The notes under the pieces were generated by a model. It had not been told where the DNA came from, ran no database searches, and worked only from the letters and a program-made list of their open reading frames with translations. Below, in pieces: positions 57,172-64,000 of a stretch of DNA of 64,000 bases. Made by a program: the position numbers and the translations under genes. Within the stretch, counting starts at the first letter, position 1, and each line of letters starts with the position of its first letter. Source of the stretch: Paenibacillus_AA sp045062745 (GTDB lineage: Bacteria; Bacillota; Bacilli; Paenibacillales; NBRC-103111); assembly GCF_045062745.1 (NCBI RefSeq), contig NZ_JBJGED010000004.1:62001-126000 (forward strand). The letters run 5' to 3'.

Positions 57172-57719
57172 TGTCATTTCTGTATCGGCCATGCAGAATG
57201 GAAATGGATCACGAGGCTTATGCCAACTTTCTGATCGAACATCAGCAGGAATTGAACTTGCCTTATCCGTTTGCGATCAAGCTTAGTTTCCTCAGCAGCC
57301 CGCTCCTGTTCGGGCAGGGGCTGCTCATCTTCGAGGAAGAGTCCTTCGAGGTGATCGGCGCCGCCGGTTTCGTCTGCGGAACCGGGGCGAACAACTACGA
57401 GGATCGGCACATCTGCCAGGTCGAGGTAGCGTATCTGCTCCCCGTCTACCGGCGAACCCCGTTGTTCGCTCTCAGCCTGCACGCGGTTGTAACCCTCATG
57501 AAGGAAGAGGAGCCCGGAGTCGAGCAAGTCCAATTCTGGGCATCGACTGGCGAGGTGGAGTACCGGAGATTGTTCTCGAAGTTCCTAGCGTTGCCGGGAG
57601 CGTCCGCCCTGCAAGAGGGCAGCCTCACCTGCTACCGGATCCCCTTTTCGGCCCTGGAAGCTTACAGTCAGCGGCTAAGGCAAGGGCGAGTGGAGTCGCC
57701 GGCCGTACGACCGATCTGA
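57171..57719 (+). CDS. GNAT-like acyltransferase, copy 2
   Basis: A 182-residue protein paralogous to the one at 56514. EVIGAAGFVCGTGANNYEDR H and QVEVAYLLPVYRRTPLFALSLHAV correspond to VVVAGAYYHGT, ADRH and VILDPAYRGTTLFLQSLQHI there. Again the canonical acyl-CoA loop is altered (YRRTPLF). The C-terminal YRRLFSKFLALPG matches CRLYGKFVQPS. The ATG shares its A with the peptide's TAA and lacks a Shine-Dalgarno sequence, so its synthesis depends on ribosomes finishing the peptide. The terminator at 57736 closes the operon. Confidence 0.7.
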   Translation: MSFLYRPCRMEMDHEAYANFLIEHQQELNLPYPFAIKLSFLSSPLLFGQGLLIFEEESFEVIGAAGFVCGTGANNYEDRHICQVEVAYLLPVYRRTPLFALSLHAVVTLMKEEEPGVEQVQFWASTGEVEYRRLFSKFLALPGASALQEGSLTCYRIPFSALEAYSQRLRQGRVESPAVRPI

Positions 57720-57735
57720 ATATACGACCGAACCT

Positions 57736-57759
57736 GCTGCCCGTGGAGGCGGCTTTTTT
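57736..57759 (+). terminator. terminator of the ABC/GNAT/peptide operon
   Basis: GCTGCC-CGTGGA-GGCGGC (one G-U) followed by TTTTTTC. Confidence 0.85.
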
Positions 57760-57789
57760 CGTTGTGCGCTCATGAGCCGGAATCCGCCG

Positions 57790-58329
57790 TCAGTCGGGTT
57801 GCGGCTCTTCTCCGTGCTCTGGCAATTGCTGCAGCGCCCATTCCGCCCACTCCAGATCGGATTGGTAGTAGAAGCGTGCCTTCTGAATAAGAAGGACGAC
57901 CGGGAGCGGCGAGGCGTTCGGCGGGCTCTTATAGGCCTCGATTTTGGCTTGCAGCCACTTCAGCCGTTCGTTGCAATAAGCCACGCGCTGCTCGAGCAGG
58001 AGGCGGATATCTGCGGGATCGCCCTGCTCCATGCAATACAGCTTGAGCGTCAGCTCATCCCGCGTCACCGGATCGTCGGCCGGCACCCCTAGCCAGGCGC
58101 GAAGGGCCTCCTTGCCTTTGTCGGTCAAGGAGTACACCTTCTTATCCGGCTTGTCCGTCTGCACGACCAGGACGTGCTGCACGAGGCCGTCGCTCTCGAG
58201 CTGGGCGAGCAGCGGATAGATCTGGCTGTGCTTCGCCGGCCAGAACGGCTTGATCTTCAACATGAGGTCGTACCCGGAATCCGCCGAGCGCGAGAGCAGG
58301 CTCAGCAGGCCGTAGGCCAATGTATTCAT
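57790..58329 (-). CDS. PadR-family transcriptional repressor
   Basis: A 179-residue regulator. The winged helix begins MNTLAYGLLSLLSRSADSGY DLMLKIKPFW; IYPLLAQLESDGLV is the recognition region and KVYSLTDKGKEALRAWL the wing. The C-terminal half is the helical dimerisation part (Vir_act_alpha_C) with long helices around EQRVAYCNERLKWLQAKIEA. PadR repressors respond to phenolic acids or drugs and control neighbouring exporters. It is divergent from an MFS exporter whose promoter region contains a matching PadR box. GGAGT precedes the ATG. Confidence 0.9.
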   Translation of the reverse strand: MNTLAYGLLSLLSRSADSGYDLMLKIKPFWPAKHSQIYPLLAQLESDGLVQHVLVVQTDKPDKKVYSLTDKGKEALRAWLGVPADDPVTRDELTLKLYCMEQGDPADIRLLLEQRVAYCNERLKWLQAKIEAYKSPPNASPLPVVLLIQKARFYYQSDLEWAEWALQQLPEHGEEPQPD

Positions 58330-58354
58330 CGCAATTTGACTCCATATGTCAGTT

Positions 58355-58420
58355 TTGACAGATCACCCGGACGGGCGTATAATGAGTTGGTTCAAATTAT
58401 ATGTAATTCTATACATATAA
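58355..58420 (+). promoter_or_regulatory. consensus promoter and PadR box of the MFS gene
   Basis: TTGACA (58355-58360), 17 bases, TATAAT (58378-58383): a perfect sigma-A promoter. Downstream, TTATATGTA (58397-58405) and TACATATAA (58412-58420) are perfect 9-bp arms containing the PadR pattern ATGT-N8-ACAT. TGTCA-GTTT-TGACA overlaps the -35 and may be a second site for the divergent gene. Confidence 0.8.
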
Positions 58421-58449
58421 GCAAATGGAGTGGAGAGAGAGGCATCTAT

Positions 58450-59910
58450 ATGGATCAAGAAGAGCAACAACCGAGGATCCGGTTCTGGCCGATCATGATC
58501 GCCATCTTCGTCGGTTCGTTCTTATGCGTACTGGCATCGAGCACGATTACGATCGCCCTGCCGATCTTGCAGGATCATTTCGAGACGAGTCTGAGCACGA
58601 TCCAATGGACGATGACGGGCTTCATGCTGGCGATGGGGACGTTCGCTCCGATCGTCGGCTACCTGGGGGAGCGATTCAGCTACAAGTGGCTGTTCACGGG
58701 CGCTCTGATCGGTTTCACGCTCGCCTCGTTCCTCTGTGCGGTGGCCTGGAACGAATATTCCCTGATCGCGTTCCGAACGCTGCAGGGGACGTTCAGCGGA
58801 CTCATCGTCCCGGCGTCGATGGCGGTTATTTATCAGGTCATTCCCCGGGAGCGGCAGGCGATGGCGATCGCGCTTTGGTCGCTCGCCGCGATGATGGCGC
58901 CCGCGATCGGCCCGACACTCGCCGGCTGGCTGCTGCAGAACTTTGCGTGGCAGTGGCTCTTCCTCATGAATCTCCCGATCGGGATTGTCGCTATCGTCCT
59001 CGTTGTGATGTGCATTCCGTATTACCGGCTTAGCGTGCCGAAGAAATTCGACGGCTTCGGACTCCTTACCGTTATTCTTAGCAGCAGCTCCCTGCTCCTT
59101 GCCCTCGGCCAAGGGCATAACTGGGGCTGGGGATCGGCCGGCATCATCTCCCTCTTCGTCTTCGGCGGGGCGATGCTGATCGCGTTCATCTGGCGGGAGC
59201 TGACGACCGAGACGCCGCTTCTGAATCTCAGAGTGTTCGCCTATGGACGCCATACCCTGAACTTGTTGATCACCGTCATTCTGACGGTCAGCCTGTACTC
59301 CGGCACTTTGCTCACGCCGCTGTTCCTGCAGCGTATTCAGCAGGTGTCGGCCATGGATACCGGGCTCATCATGCTGCCGGCTTCCCTCGTGATGGCGCTC
59401 ATCATGCCGGTCATCGGCAAGCTGTACGGATCGATCGGCCCGCGAGTGCTGATGGCGATCGGGATCCCGCTGCTCGCCCTCGGGACCCTTATGCTCAGCT
59501 GGCTCAGCCTCGACGTGCCGCACAGCTACATCGTCTGGTGGATGATCGTGCGCAACCTCGGGATCGCCATGGTCATGATGCCGGCGAGCAACGCCGCCAT
59601 GGAGCGCATCCCTCGTCATCTGACCGGGCACGCCTCGTCGATCTCGAACTGGCTGCGCAACGTCTTCGGCTCGTTCGCGATCGCGATCTTCACGACGCTG
59701 CTCGCGTCTCGCTCGGCGCAGCATGCGCAGGAGATGGCGATGGCCGGGGATACGAACCAGCAGCATATCGGCATGATGGCGTTCACAATGAGCGTCAATG
59801 ATGTGTATCTGATCGCTACCGCGATCGCGGCGGTGGCGTTCCCGCTCGCGCTGTTCGTCCGAAAGCTGAAGGTGACGGACCTTCGGGAGAAGGATAAGCT
59901 GGCGGCGTAA
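58450..59910 (+). CDS. MFS multidrug exporter, DHA2 (EmrB-like) family
   Basis: About 486 residues with 14 helices. It starts after a polar stretch with FWPIMIAIFVGSFLCVLASS; TIQWTMTGFMLAMGTFAPIV, the motif A region GYLGERFSYKWLFTGALIGF, and motif C-like MMAPAIGPTLAGWLLQNFAW are typical of EmrB/LmrB. It would export hydrophobic drugs or natural products by proton antiport. ATG 58450 was chosen because a GAGAGAGAGG sequence precedes it and the promoter and operator lie upstream; the longer open frame begins inside the padR gene. Control by the divergent PadR protein is likely. Confidence 0.9.
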   Translation: MDQEEQQPRIRFWPIMIAIFVGSFLCVLASSTITIALPILQDHFETSLSTIQWTMTGFMLAMGTFAPIVGYLGERFSYKWLFTGALIGFTLASFLCAVAWNEYSLIAFRTLQGTFSGLIVPASMAVIYQVIPRERQAMAIALWSLAAMMAPAIGPTLAGWLLQNFAWQWLFLMNLPIGIVAIVLVVMCIPYYRLSVPKKFDGFGLLTVILSSSSLLLALGQGHNWGWGSAGIISLFVFGGAMLIAFIWRELTTETPLLNLRVFAYGRHTLNLLITVILTVSLYSGTLLTPLFLQRIQQVSAMDTGLIMLPASLVMALIMPVIGKLYGSIGPRVLMAIGIPLLALGTLMLSWLSLDVPHSYIVWWMIVRNLGIAMVMMPASNAAMERIPRHLTGHASSISNWLRNVFGSFAIAIFTTLLASRSAQHAQEMAMAGDTNQQHIGMMAFTMSVNDVYLIATAIAAVAFPLALFVRKLKVTDLREKDKLAA

Positions 59911-59911
59911 T

Positions 59912-59967
59912 GCCAAGAACCCCCAATCGGCTCTGAGATCCGCTCAGGCCGGTTGGGGGTTCTTGGC
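59912..59967. terminator. very stable hairpin between convergent genes
   Basis: GCCAAGAACCCCCAA (59912-59926) and TTGGGGGTTCTTGGC (59953-59967) pair perfectly over 15 bp, extended inside by CGGC/GCCG. No long T run follows on either side, so it may act as a transcript-end stabiliser as much as a terminator. Confidence 0.75.
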
Positions 59968-59977
59968 GTACCCACTC

Positions 59978-60895
59978 TTAAGGCAGTATATTGCCGGCAG
60001 CCCGGAATATATCATACCATTCGGCACGCGTGAGCTGAATCTCGCTCGCCTTGCAGCTGTCCTTCAACCGGTCGATGTTCATCGTCCCGATGATCGGCTG
60101 CATGCGGGCGGGATGGCGCAACAGCCACGCGATCGCGATTGTCGTATTGCTGACTTCATATCGCGCCGCGATCTCATCAATCTTTTGGTTCAATTCCGGG
60201 AATTTCTCGTTGCCGAGGAACACGCCTTCGAAGAACCCGTATTGGAACGGCGACCAAGGCTGTATCGTGATATCCTGCAGCCGGCAAAAATCGAGGATGC
60301 CGCCGTCGCGGTTCACGGCCGCGGCGTTCTCCATATTCACGTTGAATCCGCTGGAAATCATCGTGGCGTTCGTGATGCTCAGCTGCAGCTGGTTGGCCAC
60401 GATCGGCTGCTGAACCGATTTCTTCAGCAGCTGGATCTGCATCGGATGCTGGTTGGACACGCCGAAATGACGCACCTTCCCGGAGCGCTCCAGCTGATCG
60501 AACGCCTCGGCCACTTCCTCGGGCTCCACCAGCGTATCCGGCCGGTGCAGCAGCAGAGCGTCCAGATACTCCGTTCTCAGCCGCTTCAGGATGCCGTCCA
60601 CCGACTCCAGGATATGTTCCTTGGAGAAGTCGAACATGCCTTTCCGAATGCCGCACTTCGATTGCAGGATGAGCTTCTCCCGAATGGTCGCATTCATCCC
60701 GATCGCATCCGCGAAGATCTCCTCGCAAGCGCCCGCCCCATAAATATCCGCATGGTCGAAGAAGTTCGCGCCTTCCTCCAGCGCCGTCCGGACGAAGCGA
60801 TCGGCCTCGGTTTTGTCGAGCGACTTAATCCGCATGCAGCCTACCGCTACGACCGGCACCTCTAAGGCGCTTGTTCCCAGTTTCATCGTTCTCAT
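59978..60895 (-). CDS. aldo/keto reductase
   Basis: A 305-residue NADPH-dependent oxidoreductase with a TIM barrel. The catalytic tetrad is visible: Asp and Tyr in FFDHADIYGAG, Lys in LILQSKCGIRKG and the His position in KVRHFGVSNQHPMQI. The C-terminal NADP site is around MQPIIGTMNIDRLKDSCKA. This subgroup (YdhF/oxidoreductase-like) reduces carbonyls of unknown identity. AGGAGGT before ATG 60895. It follows a luciferase-like oxidoreductase gene on the same strand, 87 bases away. Confidence 0.92.
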   Translation of the reverse strand: MRTMKLGTSALEVPVVAVGCMRIKSLDKTEADRFVRTALEEGANFFDHADIYGAGACEEIFADAIGMNATIREKLILQSKCGIRKGMFDFSKEHILESVDGILKRLRTEYLDALLLHRPDTLVEPEEVAEAFDQLERSGKVRHFGVSNQHPMQIQLLKKSVQQPIVANQLQLSITNATMISSGFNVNMENAAAVNRDGGILDFCRLQDITIQPWSPFQYGFFEGVFLGNEKFPELNQKIDEIAARYEVSNTTIAIAWLLRHPARMQPIIGTMNIDRLKDSCKASEIQLTRAEWYDIFRAAGNILP

Positions 60896-60982
60896 GATGG
60901 ATGGGACCTCCTGTTCCGTAATGAATGAGTAGCCCAGCTATGTACCCTTATCCATTGTGACACAGCGGACGGGCGGATTCAA

Positions 60983-62023
60983 TCAGGAGCGTCGAGCCAG
61001 CTCCCGCCGCACGATCGGGGCGACTCGGGTGCCGAGCAGCTCGATGGCCCGCAGCACTTCCCGATGCGGCATCGAACCGACATTGACATGCAGGAAGAAC
61101 CGCGTGATCCCCAGGTTCTGACGCAGCAGTATAATCTTCTCCGCCACGTATTCGGGATCGCCCACATACAGCGCGCCCCTCAGGCTGCGCGCCGCGTCGA
61201 ACGTGGCGCGGTTGTAAGGCGGCCAGCCCCGCTCGCGGGCGATGACGTTCATCTGCGCGGCGGTGGACGGGTAGAACCGATCGGCCGCCTGCTCCGTCGT
61301 CTCGCCGACGAAGCCGTGCGAGTGCGTCGCTATAGGCAGCTTGGCGGGATCGTGCCCGGCCCGGGCGGCAGCCTCCTTGTAGAGCGCGACCAGCGGAGCG
61401 AACCGTTCGGGCATGCCGCCGATGATGGCGAAGGCGATCGGCAGCCCCAGCGTGCCGGCCCGCACGGCGGATTCCGGATTCCCGCCGCTCGCGATCCAGA
61501 CGGGCAGCGGGTTCTGCACCGAACGGGGATATACGCCGAGGTTCTGGATCGCCGGACGGTGACCGCCGCGCCAACTTACCTTCTCCGAGGCGCGGATCGC
61601 GAGGAGCAGCTCCAGCTTCTCCTCGAACAGCTCGTCATAGTCGTCCAGGCTGTAGCCGAACAACGGGAACGACTCGATGAAGGAGCCTCGGCCCGCCATA
61701 ATCTCGGCGCGGCCGTTCGACAGGCCGTCCAGGGTCGAGAACGATTGGTACACGCGCACCGGATCGTCCGAGGACAGCACGGTGACGGCGCTCGTGAGCC
61801 GGATCCGCTTGGTGACCGGCGCCGCGGCCGCGAGTACAACCGCAGGGGCGGTGCCCGCATAATCCGGGCGGTGGTGCTCCCCGATCCCGTAGACGTCCAG
61901 CCCGGCCTGGTCGGCGATGATGATCTCCTCGACCGCATTGCGCAACCGTTCGGCATGGCTTATAATCTGGCCTGTCACGGGGTCAGGCGTCGTTTCCAGA
62001 AAAGTACTGATTCCAATCTCCAT
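60983..62023 (-). CDS. LLM-class flavin-dependent oxidoreductase
   Basis: About 346 residues, bacterial-luciferase-like TIM barrel that uses reduced flavin, often FMNH2 or F420. Family motifs are MEIGISTFLETTPDP at the start, DVYGIGEHHRPDYAGTAPAV, RLTSAVTVLSSDDPVRVYQS and GRGSFIESFPLFGY. The substrate is unknown. I put the start at ATG 62023, where family similarity begins, although the ribosome-binding signal is weak there; AGGAGG lies 31 bases upstream and an in-frame ATG at 62092 is possible. It is divergent from an ArsR regulator, with a palindromic operator between. Confidence 0.88.
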   Translation of the reverse strand: MEIGISTFLETTPDPVTGQIISHAERLRNAVEEIIIADQAGLDVYGIGEHHRPDYAGTAPAVVLAAAAPVTKRIRLTSAVTVLSSDDPVRVYQSFSTLDGLSNGRAEIMAGRGSFIESFPLFGYSLDDYDELFEEKLELLLAIRASEKVSWRGGHRPAIQNLGVYPRSVQNPLPVWIASGGNPESAVRAGTLGLPIAFAIIGGMPERFAPLVALYKEAAARAGHDPAKLPIATHSHGFVGETTEQAADRFYPSTAAQMNVIARERGWPPYNRATFDAARSLRGALYVGDPEYVAEKIILLRQNLGITRFFLHVNVGSMPHREVLRAIELLGTRVAPIVRRELARRS

Positions 62024-62125
62024 CGCTCCGGCAAGGTCAGCCAGGGGGATCGCCTCCTTATTCCTATTCAGATTACTCCTGACTCCCATCATAAGGGAAG
62101 CCGCGGCAGTTCGCTAGTGGCTTAA

Positions 62126-62163
62126 AATATTCCTTGACAGGAATATTCCTGGTGCAGTATTTT
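62126..62163 (+). promoter_or_regulatory. ArsR-type operator over the arsR/SRPBCC promoter
   Basis: AATATTCC-TTGACA-GGAATATT (62126-62147) is a perfect palindrome with 8-bp arms whose centre is the -35 hexamer. The -10 TATTTT (62158-62163) follows after 18 bases. A repressor dimer bound here would block RNA polymerase and probably also affect the divergent oxidoreductase gene. Confidence 0.75.
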
Positions 62164-62219
62164 AAAGAGAGGAGTACAAGAGTCGCCCCGAAGTGAGGTG
62201 AAGAATCGAGGACAATCAC

Positions 62220-62570
62220 ATGGACACTTCGACCATTAACGCCTTAAGCGAACCGAATCGCTTACGCATCGTAGAGCTACTGATCGACGGCGCCCTGCCG
62301 GTAGGGGAAATTTCCGAACGCCTGCAGCTGCGGCAGCCTCAAGTCTCCAAGCACTTGCGCGTTCTGTTGAACGCCGGGCTAGTCGAGGTTCACGCTGATG
62401 CCAACCGTCGGCTTTACCAGCTCCGGATGGAGCCCTTCCAAGCTTTGGATGAATGGCTGTCCACTTATCGCGGTGTCATGGATTCCTCGATGGACCATCT
62501 GGAGCACTACATGCAAAAGCTGAATTTTAGTAATCCCCAATCCAAACCAATTGATTCCAAGGAGGAATAA
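62220..62570 (+). CDS. ArsR-family transcriptional repressor
   Basis: A 116-residue winged-helix protein: INALSEPNRLRIVELLIDGA, then LPVGEISERLQLRQPQVSKHLRVLLNAGLV with the recognition helix, and VHADANRRLYQLRMEPFQAL as the wing. No Cys pair for metal binding is present, which points to the group that regulates SRPBCC (AHSA1-type) partners rather than metals. The partner gene begins three bases after its stop. It probably represses its own operon via the palindrome at 62126. Confidence 0.92.
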   Translation: MDTSTINALSEPNRLRIVELLIDGALPVGEISERLQLRQPQVSKHLRVLLNAGLVEVHADANRRLYQLRMEPFQALDEWLSTYRGVMDSSMDHLEHYMQKLNFSNPQSKPIDSKEE

Positions 62571-62573
62571 GTC

Positions 62574-63083
62574 ATGGCGAGTTCGATGATCACGAAGGTA
62601 GACGGACGGGAGTTAACGCTGGAGCGGGTGTTCCAGGCGCCGCGCGAGCTGGTGTTCCGGGCGTTCTCCGAAGCCGAGCATTTGAAGAAATGGTGGGGGC
62701 CTCGCGGCTGGGAGCTCACGGTCTGCAATATCGATTTTCGTCCAGGCGGCGTCTGGCATTACTGCATGAAGTGCACTGACAAGAACCAAGAGCAGTTCTA
62801 CGGGTTCGAGTCTTGGGGCAAAGGGGTGTACCAGGAGATCGTGCAATCCGAGAAATTCGTCTATGTGGATTACTTCTCGGACGCCGAGGGCAACGAAGCC
62901 GAGGGCATGCCGGCTCCTCTGATCACGAATACCTTCTTGGAGCACGAAGGCAAGACAAAGCTCGTCAGCCATGCGGTTTATGAGTCTGCCGAAGCGCTCA
63001 AGTCCGTAATCGAGATGGGCATGGAGCAGGGCATTACCGAAACTTGGGATCGTCTCGAGGAGCATCTGCAATCGGTTCAATAA
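62574..63083 (+). CDS. SRPBCC (AHSA1-like) domain protein
   Basis: A 169-residue protein with the helix-grip START-like fold. It begins with LTLERVFQAPRELVFRAFSE, then AEHLKKWWGPRGWELTVCNI, DFRPGGVWHYCM and the terminal GITETWDRLEEHL helix, all hallmarks of the AHSA1/YndB group, which bind lipid-like or other hydrophobic ligands. It is nearly always encoded beside an ArsR protein as here (AAGGAGG in the three-base gap region). The ligand is unknown. Confidence 0.92.
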   Translation: MASSMITKVDGRELTLERVFQAPRELVFRAFSEAEHLKKWWGPRGWELTVCNIDFRPGGVWHYCMKCTDKNQEQFYGFESWGKGVYQEIVQSEKFVYVDYFSDAEGNEAEGMPAPLITNTFLEHEGKTKLVSHAVYESAEALKSVIEMGMEQGITETWDRLEEHLQSVQ

Positions 63084-63097
63084 GGTTAAAATACACG

Positions 63098-63125
63098 AAC
63101 GGGAAGCGAGTGATCGCTTCCCGTT
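63098..63125 (+). terminator. terminator of the arsR/SRPBCC operon
   Basis: AACGGGAAGCGA-GTGA-TCGCTTCCCGTT has perfect 12-bp arms and a GTGA tetraloop, followed by a short T-rich tail. Confidence 0.85.
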
Positions 63126-63257
63126 GTTCTGTTCCCAAGTGTGGTATCCCAATCTGCCCATTGATCTTACTCGCCGTTCTATGGTATGACGTATAGGAAC
63201 GGTTTCGAGAGACGACGCTTATAGGTAGATAGAGTTCTCGACCATGAAGGAGACCTT

Positions 63258-64000
63258 ATGACATTTCAAGATTTGCAGATTGCTCCCGCCATCCTAAAAG
63301 CGCTGCGGGAGGAACAGTATACGAAACCGACGCCGATCCAGGAGCAAGCGATTCCTTCCGTGCTGGCAGGCCGCGATTTGTTCGGCTGCGCCCAGACGGG
63401 GACGGGCAAGACGGCCGCGTTCGCGCTGCCGATCATCCAGCGGCTGAGCGAGCAGCCCGTGAAGCCGAACGCGCCGCGCCGGATCCGCTCGTTGATCCTG
63501 ACCCCGACCCGGGAGCTCGCGATCCAGATCGACGACAACATCCGCGCGTACGGACGGTACACCTCTCTGCGGAGCGCGGTGATCGTGGGCGGGGTGTCGC
63601 AGCGTGCGCAGGAGCAGGCGCTGGAGAGAGGCGCCGATATCGTCATCGCTACACCGGGGAGACTCATCGACCTCATGAACCAGAGCGTCGTCGACCTGCG
63701 TCACGTGCAGATTCTCGTGCTGGACGAGGCGGACCGGATGCTTGATATGGGCTTCATCCACGACATGAAGAAGATTATCGCCAAGCTGCCGACGGAGAGA
63801 CAGACGCTGTTCTTCTCGGCTACGATGCCGCCGGAGATCGCCAAGCTGGTGCAATCGCTGCTCGTCAATCCGGTCAAGGTGGAGATCACGCCCGTCTCGT
63901 CGACGGTGGATCGGATCCAGCAATCCGTCTATCTGGTGGACAAGGAGAACAAGCTGAATTTGTTAAACCTGCTGCTGCAAGACCCCTCGATCGATTCGGC
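63258..64000 (+). CDS. DEAD-box RNA helicase, cut by the window end
   Basis: The first 247 residues of an ATP-dependent RNA helicase. Motifs in order: Q motif (YTKPTPIQEQAIP), motif I (AQTGTGKT), Ia (PTRELA), GG (VGGVSQ), Ib (TPGRL), II (VLDEADRMLDMGF) and III (SATMP). The RecA-like domain 2 has just begun (VDRIQQSVYLV) when the window ends. It resembles the RhlE/CshA group that unwinds RNA during ribosome assembly or cold adaptation. AAGGAGA lies before ATG 63258. The 130 bases upstream contain a weak inverted repeat (CCGTTC...GAACGG) but no clear promoter. Confidence 0.95.
   Translation, partial: MTFQDLQIAPAILKALREEQYTKPTPIQEQAIPSVLAGRDLFGCAQTGTGKTAAFALPIIQRLSEQPVKPNAPRRIRSLILTPTRELAIQIDDNIRAYGRYTSLRSAVIVGGVSQRAQEQALERGADIVIATPGRLIDLMNQSVVDLRHVQILVLDEADRMLDMGFIHDMKKIIAKLPTERQTLFFSATMPPEIAKLVQSLLVNPVKVEITPVSSTVDRIQQSVYLVDKENKLNLLNLLLQDPSIDS

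Noticed and set aside
58522..59916. 464-codon minus-strand frame opposite the second MFS exporter
   Set aside because: High GC content keeps the antisense frame open; the sense strand has clear MFS motifs.
63181..63257. cold-shock type leader of the helicase
   Set aside because: A weak CCGTTC/GAACGG repeat is present, but nothing matches a known cold-shock box or thermosensor.

Overview
The window looks like chromosome of a Paenibacillus-type member of the Bacillota. The clues are AGGAGG ribosome-binding sites, sigma-A promoters, a YesMN/LplABC-type sugar transport locus, Bce-type peptide-antibiotic genes, an S-layer-homology protein beside an MBOAT/DHHW acetylation pair, CcpA (cre) and PhoP boxes, and many dispersed intergenic hairpins. 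No rRNA, tRNA, CRISPR array, transposase or phage gene was seen.

Layout. 1-2.4 kb: a cut-off membrane protein, a dead 5' fragment of a drug exporter and a two-domain acetyltransferase. 2.4-7.8 kb: a four-carbon sugar-acid catabolic operon (kdgT-dtnK-pdxA2) with a PrpR-type regulator whose AAA+ domain has lost the sigma-54 contact motif. 7.9-14.5 kb: a YdeI-like protein, malate:quinone oxidoreductase, an SLH protein and an MBOAT/DHHW pair that could acetylate the wall polymer. 14.7-21.7 kb: a heme-type membrane protein, a ComP-like kinase with a convergent LuxR-type regulator, an acyltransferase, and a divergent MFS/WYL-regulator pair. 21.8-26.4 kb: a giant ADP/ATP-translocase-like/HEAT/cNMP fusion and a kinase-like phosphotransferase with a leader peptide and an RBS hairpin. 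26.4-27.1 kb: two dispersed repeat elements.

27.1-30.5 kb: ugpA-ugpE-ugpB behind a four-repeat Pho box. 30.5-37.5 kb: response regulator, histidine kinase, two permeases and a lipoprotein for an oligosaccharide, with two cre sites. 37.7-40 kb: two glycosyltransferases and a frameshifted relative. 40-44 kb: a membrane protein behind a triple-operator promoter, a 26-residue protein, a methyltransferase, a sigma factor fused to DUF1835 and a GIY-YIG protein. 44.1-50.3 kb: a Bce-type ABC transporter, its convergent two-component system and an MFS exporter. 50.5-54.2 kb: cysJ and cysI. 57.8-63.1 kb: PadR/MFS, aldo-keto reductase, luciferase-like oxidoreductase and an ArsR/SRPBCC pair. The window ends inside a DEAD-box helicase.

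The best candidate for an undescribed system is 54.28-57.76 kb. It is one transcription unit with its own promoter and terminator. It encodes an ABC exporter carrying a C-terminal cyclic-nucleotide-binding domain, a GNAT-like protein, a 33-residue peptide with a very strong ribosome-binding site, and a second paralogous GNAT-like protein that overlaps the peptide gene as TAATG. This resembles a minimal acylated or otherwise modified peptide (RiPP-like) cassette. All functions are inferred from sequence motifs; no database search was possible.
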